Both the position numbers and the translations under genes were made by a program. DNA of 17,779 nt from assembly GCA_038200275.1 (NCBI GenBank), contig JBBPYC010000006.1:1-17779 (forward strand), written 5' to 3'. Shown one piece after another: positions 1 through 5,521 of this stretch. This DNA is from JBBPYC01 sp038200275. Lineage in GTDB: Bacteria; Pseudomonadota; Gammaproteobacteria; Burkholderiales; Burkholderiaceae_C. Positions within the stretch are counted from its first letter, which is position 1. Each line of letters begins with the position of its first letter. The notes below the pieces were generated by a model, which saw nothing but the letters and a program-made list of their open reading frames with translations, made no database searches and was not told the DNA's origin.

Positions 1-80
1 CACCCGACACCAACCGAGCGCGCTGGAACGTCATGGCGGCTGATGCACCGGTTCTTCCAGCGCTGGGATGGCTCGGTCGG
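1..80 (+). repeat. Left copy of an 80-bp inverted repeat covering an MFS gene start
   Basis: These 80 bases are identical to the reverse complement of 17382-17461. They cover 32 bases of leader and the first 16 codons of the MFS gene. Beyond base 80 the copies still resemble each other for about 18 bases, with mainly synonymous changes, and then diverge. The left copy may extend beyond the window edge. Confidence 0.95.
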
Positions 81-1289
81 CTCCTGTTGCCATCGGGCAC
101 GGACGCGCGCGTGCTGCCCCTGCTGGTTGCCCGCGCGCTGCGGGCGTTCGTCGACGGCTACGTCGCCGTCCTGCTTCCGGCGTATCTGCTGGCGCTCGGC
201 CTGGGCACGTTGGAGATCGGGGTCGTCGCCACCGCGACTCTGCTCGGCTCAGCACTCGCGACGATCGCGGTGGGCGCCTTGGGCCACCGGTTTCAATCAT
301 CGGGACTGCTGCGGGGCGCTGCGCTATTGATGGTGGCGACGGGCGTGGGGTTTGCAGCCTCTTCGTCGATGGGCCCGCTGCTCGTGGTGGCCCTCGTCGG
401 CACGCTGAACCCTAGCTCGGGGGACGTGAGCGTGTTCCTGCCGCTGGAACATGCTCGTCTCGCTGGTGCGGCCACTGGCCAGGGCAGAACAGCGCTCTTT
501 GCGCGCTACAGCCTGCTGGGTGCGGTGGGCGCCGCGCTGGGAGCCTTGGCGGCGGCGGTGCCGGACTGGCTCGTGATTCACGCTGGAACGTCGCGGCTCG
601 TTGCGCTGCGTTCTATGTTCTTTTTTTACGGTGCCATCGGAGTGTTCGTATGGTGGCTCTATCGGCAGTCGCCACAGCAGATCGCGACGGCCCAAGCGAC
701 GCCTGCGGCACCGCTTGGGCCGTCGCGACGCATCGTCGTGCGGCTCGCAGCCTTGTTCAGTGTCGACGCGTTTGCCGGGGGCTTGGTGGTGAATTCGCTG
801 CTGTCGCTTTGGCTGTTTCAACGCTTCGGACTCTCGCTGGCGCAAGCCGGCGCGTTCTTCTTCTGGGCGGGTCTATTGAGTGCAGCGTCCCAACTCGCCG
901 CGCCGATCGTGGCGCAACGCATTGGCTTGCTGAACACGATGGTGTTCACGCACATTCCAGCCAATATTTGCCTCGTGCTCGCGGCATTGGCACCCAATCT
1001 GCCGCTTGCGTTCACGCTGCTGTTCGTTCGAAGTGCCTTGTCGCAAATGGATGTGCCGACGCGCACCGCCTACGTGATGGCCGTCGTCACCCCGGCGGAG
1101 CGTCCGGCGGCCGCAAGCTTCACGGCCGTGCCACGGAGTCTGGCCGCCGCGCTGAGCCCGACCCTCAGCGGCCTGCTGTTCGCAGCCGGTTGGTTCTCGC
1201 TGCCACTGGTTGCCTGCGGTGTGCTCAAGATCGGCTATGACGTTGCGCTGTGGCGCGCTTGCAGGCGCGACAGTCTCTCGGACGAGTAG
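33..1289 (+). CDS. Major facilitator superfamily (MFS) transporter, complete
   Basis: Inner-membrane transporter of 418 residues, the usual MFS length. It is almost wholly hydrophobic, with about 12 likely membrane segments in two halves joined by a polar loop near residues 210-230 (QSPQQIATAQATPAAPLGPS). Residues 29-52 (LLVARALRAFVDGYVAVLLPAYLL) look like TM1 with the conserved basic and acidic residues of MFS permeases. The substrate is not visible; similar permeases occur in arsenic and metal islands, so a role in efflux is inference only. The ATG at 33 is chosen because a paralogous stump at the other end of the window begins with the same MAADAPVLPALGWLGR sequence; the upstream GGAACG is a weak ribosome site. 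No promoter can be judged because the window starts 32 bases before. The gene ends about 20 bases before an IS insertion, which may cut it off from its own terminator. Confidence 0.85.
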   Translation: MAADAPVLPALGWLGRLLLPSGTDARVLPLLVARALRAFVDGYVAVLLPAYLLALGLGTLEIGVVATATLLGSALATIAVGALGHRFQSSGLLRGAALLMVATGVGFAASSSMGPLLVVALVGTLNPSSGDVSVFLPLEHARLAGAATGQGRTALFARYSLLGAVGAALGALAAAVPDWLVIHAGTSRLVALRSMFFFYGAIGVFVWWLYRQSPQQIATAQATPAAPLGPSRRIVVRLAALFSVDAFAGGLVVNSLLSLWLFQRFGLSLAQAGAFFFWAGLLSAASQLAAPIVAQRIGLLNTMVFTHIPANICLVLAALAPNLPLAFTLLFVRSALSQMDVPTRTAYVMAVVTPAERPAAASFTAVPRSLAAALSPTLSGLLFAAGWFSLPLVACGVLKIGYDVALWRACRRDSLSDE

Positions 1290-1310
1290 TGGACTCTGCC
1301 GGTATGCCTA

Positions 1311-1328
1311 GAGCGTGTTATGCACTTT
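1311..1328 (+). repeat. IS5-family terminal inverted repeat, left
   Basis: GAGCGTGTTATGCACTTT, the perfect reverse complement of 2168-2185. It contains the transposase stop codon. Confidence 0.95.
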
Positions 1329-2130
1329 CTCCTGCGCCCCAAAGCATTGCCGCCTTGGGCAGCATGAGCGTGACGAAGACCAGGAAGTGCAGCGCTGCCA
1401 GCACATGAGGCAACCGTTCGAAGTCGCGCGACAGCCTCCGAAAGCGTGCCAGCCAGCCGAAGCTGCGCTCCACGACCCAGCGCCGGGGCAGCAGCACGAA
1501 GCCTTTCTTGGCTTCGGCCAGCTTGACCACCCGCAGCTCGATGCCGGCGGCCTGCGCATCGGCCTGGGCGTCTTTGCCCGTGTAGCCCTGATCGGCCCAG
1601 GCCACTTGCACCGTCTGGCCGGTAGCCTCTTGCACCGCCTCGCACAGCTGCTTGACCTGCGCGCGCTCCTGCTCGTTGGCCGGCGTGACCGTCAGATCAA
1701 TCAGGTGGCCCAGCGTGTCCACCGCCATGTGAACCTTGGAGCCGCGCCGCCTTTTGTAGCCGTCATACCCTGCGCGCGGGCCGCTCTCGCAACTGGACTG
1801 CAGCGTGCGTCCGTCCAATATCACGGCGCTGGGCTGGCCCGAACGCCCCTGGCCAGCGCGAATGATGGAGCGCATGTCATTGACCAGCGCCTCAAAGCAG
1901 CCGGCCTCGCTCCAGCGTCGAAACTGCTGGTATACAGCCGCCCACGGCGGGAAGTCATTGGGCAGCAGTCGCCAAGCTGCGCCGGCTCTCGCCAGCCAGC
2001 GCAACGCGTTGAACACTTCGCGCAGGCTGTGCTCGCGCTGCGGTGCGTCTTCCTTCATCAGCGTGAGATACGGTGCCACGAAGTCCCACTCCTGCTGGCT
2101 CAAATCACTCGGATACGGCTTTCTGGTCAT
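1318..2130 (-). CDS. IS5-family DDE transposase
   Basis: Transposase of 270 residues that cuts and rejoins the element's ends. The N-terminal 75 residues match the IS5 DNA-binding region (LSQQEWDFVAPYL, then the WRLLPNDFPPW segment). The catalytic triad is visible as D106 in VILDGRT, D180 in AWADQGYTG and E221 in the signature RRWVVERSFGWLARFRRL. The length is normal and the frame uninterrupted, so no programmed frameshift is needed, unlike two-ORF relatives. The stop codon lies inside the left terminal inverted repeat. The start ATG follows the right inverted repeat by about 40 bases. The large open frame on the opposite strand is a GC-rich shadow. Confidence 0.93.
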   Translation of the reverse strand: MTRKPYPSDLSQQEWDFVAPYLTLMKEDAPQREHSLREVFNALRWLARAGAAWRLLPNDFPPWAAVYQQFRRWSEAGCFEALVNDMRSIIRAGQGRSGQPSAVILDGRTLQSSCESGPRAGYDGYKRRRGSKVHMAVDTLGHLIDLTVTPANEQERAQVKQLCEAVQEATGQTVQVAWADQGYTGKDAQADAQAAGIELRVVKLAEAKKGFVLLPRRWVVERSFGWLARFRRLSRDFERLPHVLAALHFLVFVTLMLPKAAMLWGAGESA

Positions 2131-2167
2131 CCAGCCCAGATAGGGCCAATCTCGTCAGCACAAAGTC

Positions 2168-2185
2168 AAAGTGCATAACACGCTC
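2168..2185 (-). repeat. IS5-family terminal inverted repeat, right
   Basis: AAAGTGCATAACACGCTC, the partner of 1311-1328. Its last C together with the flanking TAG forms a CTAG tetranucleotide next to the IS481 element. Confidence 0.95.
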
Positions 2186-2189
2186 TAGG

Positions 2190-2208
2190 TGTCGGGTGCC
2201 GGATGATT
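2190..2208 (+). repeat. IS481-family terminal inverted repeat, left
   Basis: TGTCGGGTGCCGGATGATT, the perfect reverse complement of 3239-3257. The repeat stays identical one base further out (G at 2189, C at 3258), because the flanking target bases are complementary. Confidence 0.93.
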
Positions 2209-2293
2209 ACCTGCTGAACAATCGTCGTCCCCTGCTGGTGAGTCGCGACGTGTTGCGGGCGGTTCTGGCAGAGTTAACCGGACGGACCACGAC

Positions 2294-3262
2294 ATGCTGA
2301 TTGCTTTGCACAAGAACGCCACCACCACGCCGGCCACGCGCGCGGCCATTCAGGCCGCCACGGGCAGCGACTACGCGCTGACCGCTGAGTTCGGTCTGAG
2401 CCGCGACACCATCCGCAAGTGGCGCAGCCGCCAAGGCGTGCACGACGCCAGCCATACCCCGCACCGGCTTCAGACCACGCTCAATGCTGGGCAAGAGGAG
2501 CTGGTGGTCTACCTGCGCCAGCAGCTGCGCCTGCCGCTGGACGATCTGCTGGCGGTGATCCATGAGTTCATCGAGCCGCGGATGAGCCGCTCGGCATTGG
2601 CCCGGCTGCTGCGCCGGCGCGAGGTCTCCAAGCTGCCCGAGCTAGAAGCAGCGCCTCAGCGCCTGACCAAGCCATTCAAAGCCTATGAGCCGGGCTACGT
2701 GCACGTTGACGTGAAGTACTTGCCGCAGATGCAGGACGAGACCCAGCGGTGCTATGTGTTCGTAGCCATCGACCGCGCCACGCGCTGGGTCTTCATCGCC
2801 ATCAAGCTCCATCGCACGGCAGCTGCGGCGCGCAGCTTCCTCAATGCACTGGCCAAGGCTGCGGCGTTCAAGATCCGCACCATCCTGACCGACAACGGCA
2901 CCGAGTTCACCGACCGGTTGTTCGGCACTCGGGCCAAGCAGCCCAGCGGCCAGCACGCGTTCGATCAGTTGTGCCGGGCGCTGGACATCGAGCACAGGCT
3001 GACCAGGCCCAGAACGCCGCAGACCAACGGCATGGTCGAGCGCTTCAACGGCCGGCTCAGTCAGGTGCTGCGCACGCACCGCTTCAACTCGGCTGAGGAC
3101 TTGCACACCACGTTGCACCGCTACGTCTGGCTGTACAACGAGCACTTGCCACAGAAAGCGCTGGAACACATCGCGCCAATCGATGCGCTCAGGCGCTGGC
3201 GCGATTCACACCCCGCTCTGTTCATTAAACAGGTACGGAATCATCCGGCACCCGACACCTAG
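2294..3262 (+). CDS. IS481-family transposase
   Basis: Integrase-like (rve) DDE transposase of 322 residues, a typical family length. The N-terminal part (about 1-110) carries helix-turn-helix segments, including the ALTAEFGLSRDTIRKWRSR motif at 28-46. The catalytic core shows D139 in HVDVKYL, D200 in ILTDNGTEF and E249 in TNGMVERFNGRL, followed by the YNEHLPQKAL segment. The ATG at 2294 follows CACGACATGCTG with no strong Shine-Dalgarno sequence. Translation passes through the right terminal repeat and stops at a TAG that belongs to the duplicated target, not to the element. The gene is intact and probably active. Confidence 0.93.
   Translation: MLIALHKNATTTPATRAAIQAATGSDYALTAEFGLSRDTIRKWRSRQGVHDASHTPHRLQTTLNAGQEELVVYLRQQLRLPLDDLLAVIHEFIEPRMSRSALARLLRRREVSKLPELEAAPQRLTKPFKAYEPGYVHVDVKYLPQMQDETQRCYVFVAIDRATRWVFIAIKLHRTAAAARSFLNALAKAAAFKIRTILTDNGTEFTDRLFGTRAKQPSGQHAFDQLCRALDIEHRLTRPRTPQTNGMVERFNGRLSQVLRTHRFNSAEDLHTTLHRYVWLYNEHLPQKALEHIAPIDALRRWRDSHPALFIKQVRNHPAPDT
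3239..3257 (-). repeat. IS481-family terminal inverted repeat, right
   Basis: AATCATCCGGCACCCGACA, the partner of 2190-2208. The transposase reading frame runs right through it (last residues NHPAPDT). Confidence 0.93.
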
Positions 3263-3263
3263 G
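3258..3263. repeat. IS481 target-site duplication CCTAGG, right copy
   Basis: CCTAGG directly follows the right inverted repeat. The left copy is split by the IS5 element: CCTA ends at 1310 and GG lies at 2188-2189. The TAG within the right copy (3260-3262) serves as the transposase stop codon. Confidence 0.75.
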
Positions 3264-3289
3264 TGCAGCGTCCCACCCGATCGCTGCAC
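3263..3289. repeat. Perfect 8-bp stem inverted repeat (possible terminator stem)
   Basis: GTGCAGCG (3263-3270) pairs with CGCTGCAC (3282-3289) around an 11-base loop. Without the IS pair it would lie about 20-25 bases after the stop codon of the first MFS gene. That is where a terminator would sit, but no run of T follows it, so the role is uncertain. Confidence 0.4.
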
Positions 3290-3529
3290 GGCAAATCGGA
3301 TGCATTGCGGACAAAGCCGAAGAAAGCGGAACGCACCCAATGATGCAAAGACCCAGGTTCAAAGCCGTGCTTGATCGATGCGATGCTGGTTACGGTCAGG
3401 CAGCTTGAGGTGGGCGCAGTTTCACAGACGGGGTACTTTGGTTGGCTGTTTATTCAACAGAAGACGTCCACTAACCCTTTAGGGACAGCTCATTCGCAGC
3501 GTCAATTACAATCCACCTCGAATATTCTG
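3264..3529. other. Gene-free spacer between the IS pair and the metal-efflux operon
   Basis: No convincing gene is visible. Joined across the IS pair, it continues the sequence downstream of the first MFS gene (GGTATGCC-TA-GGTGCAGCG). A short open stretch ending HGKSDALRTKPKKAERTQ and a 21-codon ORF (MQRPRFKAVLDRCDAGYGQAA) are present, but neither has recognisable similarity or a ribosome site. The efflux operon promoter should lie near its right end. TATTCT at 3523-3528 is a possible -10 element, but I see no good -35. Confidence 0.5.
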
Positions 3530-3555
3530 TATCCCTACCCCCTGGATGGGATAGG
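3530..3555. promoter_or_regulatory. Candidate CsoR/RcnR-family operator before the repressor gene
   Basis: TATCCC (3530-3535) and GGGATA (3548-3553) are perfect inverted arms flanking a C-tract (TACCCCC) and GGATGG. Repressors of this family bind such interrupted G/C-tract palindromes (known for CsoR and RcnR). The site ends three bases before the repressor ATG, so binding would block the operon's own transcription or start of translation. This is inference from position and pattern. Confidence 0.55.
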
Positions 3556-3557
3556 TA

Positions 3558-3836
3558 ATGAGAACCGGCGTGGACCTTCATCAAAGCCATCCCGAACTGA
3601 TCAAGCGCCTCAAGCGCGCAAACGGGCACCTGCAAAACGTTGTCGAAATGATGGAGAGCGGGCGCGACTGCGCGCTGATCGCACAGCAGTTGTATGCGGT
3701 GGAGCGCGCCGTTGGTGCAGCCAAAAAGCTCTTGATCCACGATCATCTGGATCACTGTCTGGCGCATGCCGTGACAGAGCCGGGCGGAGCCCGCGACGCC
3801 TTCGCAGAGCTGAAGAACATCACCAAGTACCTGTGA
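3558..3836 (+). CDS. CsoR/RcnR/FrmR-family metal-responsive transcriptional repressor
   Basis: All-helical cytoplasmic repressor of 92 residues (former DUF156). Such proteins form tetramers and release DNA when metal or aldehyde binds. Hallmarks are HPELIKRLKRANGHLQNVVEMMESGRDC at 11-38 and IAQQLYAVERAVGAAKKLLIHDHLDHCL at 41-68. Candidate ligands are C38, H63 and C67, with the same spacing as Cys-His-Cys in copper-sensing CsoR; H8 or H11 could be a fourth ligand as in RcnR. The ligand set does not settle copper against nickel or cobalt, and NreA-type regulators of nickel loci look similar. The gene heads a + strand efflux operon, has a G/C-tract palindrome overlapping its leader, and its stop overlaps the next start by 4 bases. 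Confidence 0.88.
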   Translation: MRTGVDLHQSHPELIKRLKRANGHLQNVVEMMESGRDCALIAQQLYAVERAVGAAKKLLIHDHLDHCLAHAVTEPGGARDAFAELKNITKYL

Positions 3837-4309
3837 GCAAGCTTCGCTTTCGCTCGGCCGGTGGATCCATCCTTGTGTCCGCGGCGCTGCTTGTGCGCTG
3901 GATGCTCTTGCTGGTGCTGGCGCTGGACCTCATAGGGTCGCCGTTTCATGCGCATCATCATGACGGAGGGGCACACGGCTATTCGACCCACTTGGTTCAT
4001 GCACAGACCGATCACGTCTCTGGCCAGTCCCATGACACCAGTGAAGCCGCGTCTTCGGTGGGCGCCGAGGAGACCGAGCCGCTTGGACACTCTTTGTCCG
4101 CGCTTCGGTGGACCCCGAGTGAACTTGCCCATTCGCCTTCGCCGTCCAGCCCGCGGCTGGTGGTGTTTCTGGCTGCACTGACGAGCCTGCATGCCCCGCC
4201 CGCAGTCGAAACCACCCTGCGATGGCGACCGGGTCGCGCCGACGCACCGATCGCCGTATTTCGAGCGCTACCGCCCGACGGTCGCGCCCCGCCGACGCTC
4301 CACGCCTGA
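3833..4309 (+). CDS. His-rich exported or membrane-anchored small protein of the metal operon
   Basis: Predicted product of 158 residues from a GTG overlapping the repressor stop codon (GTGA), which suggests translational coupling. An ATG at 3902 is an alternative start. A hydrophobic stretch (about residues 13-38, with MLLLVLALDLIG) is followed at once by FHAHHHDGGAHGYSTHLVH and QTDHVSGQSHD, a His/Asp-rich segment that could bind metal in the periplasm. A second hydrophobic patch (LVVFLAALTSLHAPPA) and a proline-rich tail (RALPPDGRAPPTLHA) follow. The layout recalls CzcI/DUF2946-type small periplasmic proteins found at the head of czc-like operons, but I cannot assign the family with certainty. 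Its position and codon use support a real gene. Confidence 0.6.
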   Translation: MSKLRFRSAGGSILVSAALLVRWMLLLVLALDLIGSPFHAHHHDGGAHGYSTHLVHAQTDHVSGQSHDTSEAASSVGAEETEPLGHSLSALRWTPSELAHSPSPSSPRLVVFLAALTSLHAPPAVETTLRWRPGRADAPIAVFRALPPDGRAPPTLHA

Positions 4310-4347
4310 AGCCCGCGCGGCGCCGCTTTCGGTGCTGCTCCTGTCTT

Positions 4348-4367
4348 GTCAACCCTTTGGGTTTGAC
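4348..4367 (+). other. Small hairpin in the leader of the adaptor gene
   Basis: GTCAACCC and GGGTTTGAC pair around a TTT loop with one bulged T, about 25 bases before the adaptor's ATG. It could be an attenuator or an RNA-processing site that tunes expression, but no T-run follows. Low confidence. Confidence 0.3.
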
Positions 4368-4392
4368 GAGACCGCTTTCTCGTGGAGTTTCC

Positions 4393-5520
4393 ATGTTCTG
4401 TTTGTTTGTGCGCCGCATCGCGTTCGGATGTGCGCAGATGCTGTTGCTGTTGAATGCGGCCGCCGCGGCGCCGCCCAACACCAACAACTTTGCGGTATCG
4501 GCTGCTCAGATGCAGTCTCTCGGCGTCACGCTGATGCCGCTGGAGGAACCCGGCTCGATCGACGGCACCGCCTATCCGGCGCGCGTGGTGCTGCCGCCCA
4601 ACAGTGAACAAGTCGTGAGTGCGCCCTTCGCTGGCCGGGTGGACGAACTGCTGGTGTTCGAGCAGCAGTCCGTCACAGCAGGCCAGCCTTTGCTGCGCCT
4701 GAACAGCCCCGAATACGGCGAGCTGCAGCTCCAGTTGCTCGAAGCGGCCAGCAAAGCCCGCTTGAGCCAGAAGACACTTCGGCGCGAGCGCCAGCTTTTC
4801 GACGAAGGGATCATCCCCGAGCGGCGTGTGCAGGAAGCAGACGCCGGTGCCCAGGAGGCCGCTGCGCGGCTCAAGTACGCCACGGCAGCACTGCGGCTTG
4901 CCGGCGTCGATGCGGGCTCCATCAGCAAGATGGCCGATGGAAAGGGCCTGCAGGACGGTCTTGTCCTTCGCGCGCGAAGCGCCGGGGTCGTGCTGGGACT
5001 GGAGGTCAAGGCCGGCGCGCGCGTGCAGGGCTCAGACGTGCTGGTGCGGCTAGCCAGCCTTCAGCAGCTCTGGCTTGATGTACAGGTGCCGGCGGATCGG
5101 CAAACGCAGGCGTTGCCCAAGCCCGCCGGCAACAGCATCACGGTGGTTGGGCGCGATGTCAGCGCGACGCCGATGTCGGTGGGACCTATGGTCAGCGACA
5201 ACCAGAGCGTCACTTTGCTTGCGCGCGTGGTGCGCGGCGCCAAGTTGCTGCGTGTTGGTGAAGCGGTGCAGGTGCGCGTACCGTCAGCGCAAAGCGCTGG
5301 CGGCTGGGCGCTGCCGTTGCAGGCGGTCGTGCGCCAGGAGGGTCAGGCTTACGTGTTCCTGCGCACCGAAAAAGGATTCGTCGCGCAGCCGGTGACGGTG
5401 GTTTCCAGCGCCGGGCAGTCGGTCCAGGTGACGGGTGATCTTCGCGCCGGCCAGCAGATAGCGACAGGCTCCGTAATCGCCCTGAAGGCGGCTTGGCTTG
5501 GCAAGGGCGGAAGCAACTGA
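4393..5520 (+). CDS. RND efflux periplasmic adaptor subunit (CzcB/CusB-like membrane fusion protein)
   Basis: Product of 375 residues linking the inner-membrane pump to the outer-membrane channel. The ATG at 4393 is preferred over upstream in-frame starts because GGAG lies 5 bases before it and it opens a good signal peptide (MFCLFVRRIAFGCAQMLLLLNAAAAA). Next come a beta-barrel/lipoyl segment (NSEQVVSAPFAGRVDELLV, LLRLNSPEYGELQ), a coiled-coil hairpin (about 110-165, LLEAASKARLSQKTLRRERQLFDEGIIPERRVQEAD), the second lipoyl half (LVLRARSAGVVLGLEVKAGARV) and a beta-barrel with a membrane-proximal domain to the end. There is no long His/Met-rich N-terminal extension like that of CzcB from C. metallidurans. 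The stop lies one base before the pump's ATG. Confidence 0.9.
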   Translation: MFCLFVRRIAFGCAQMLLLLNAAAAAPPNTNNFAVSAAQMQSLGVTLMPLEEPGSIDGTAYPARVVLPPNSEQVVSAPFAGRVDELLVFEQQSVTAGQPLLRLNSPEYGELQLQLLEAASKARLSQKTLRRERQLFDEGIIPERRVQEADAGAQEAAARLKYATAALRLAGVDAGSISKMADGKGLQDGLVLRARSAGVVLGLEVKAGARVQGSDVLVRLASLQQLWLDVQVPADRQTQALPKPAGNSITVVGRDVSATPMSVGPMVSDNQSVTLLARVVRGAKLLRVGEAVQVRVPSAQSAGGWALPLQAVVRQEGQAYVFLRTEKGFVAQPVTVVSSAGQSVQVTGDLRAGQQIATGSVIALKAAWLGKGGSN

Positions 5521-5521
5521 G

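Larger units (their letters stand above)
1311..2185 (-). mobile_element. IS5-family insertion sequence (875 bp, IS427-like), complete
   Basis: The element is bounded by a perfect 18-bp terminal inverted repeat, GAGCGTGTTATGCACTTT at the left end and its complement at the right. It carries one intact transposase on the minus strand. It is flanked by TA on both sides (1309-1310 and 2186-2187), the dinucleotide target duplication expected for this branch of IS5. The outer bases make CTAG at both junctions. It abuts the IS481-family element on its right; removing it rejoins CCTA with GG and restores a CCTAGG site. Ends and transposase look functional. Confidence 0.93.
2190..3257 (+). mobile_element. 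IS481-family insertion sequence (about 1,068 bp), complete
   Basis: The element has perfect 19-bp terminal inverted repeats, TGTCGGGTGCCGGATGATT on the left and its complement on the right, with the TGT...ACA ends usual for this family. One intact transposase fills most of it. The right flank is CCTAGG. The left flank reads CTAGG, and the complete CCTAGG is obtained if the neighbouring IS5 element is removed. IS481 of Bordetella is known to insert at NCTAGN with a 6-bp duplication, which fits. Confidence 0.92.

Noticed and set aside
1..11. Possible IS481 end at the left edge (CACCCGACACC resembles the IS481 right end; the inverted match is at 17451-17461)
   Set aside because: Only about 10-11 bases match and the 19-bp repeat does not continue. 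In the right copy the sequence runs on smoothly toward the propeller gene. Probably chance.
1315..2178. 287-codon open frame opposite the IS5 transposase
   Set aside because: Antisense shadow in GC-rich DNA; the other strand has the full DDE transposase.
3371..3832. Extended 312-codon frame starting upstream of the repressor
   Set aside because: Its first half overlaps the CsoR-family gene in another frame. Only the part from GTG 3833 looks like a real product.
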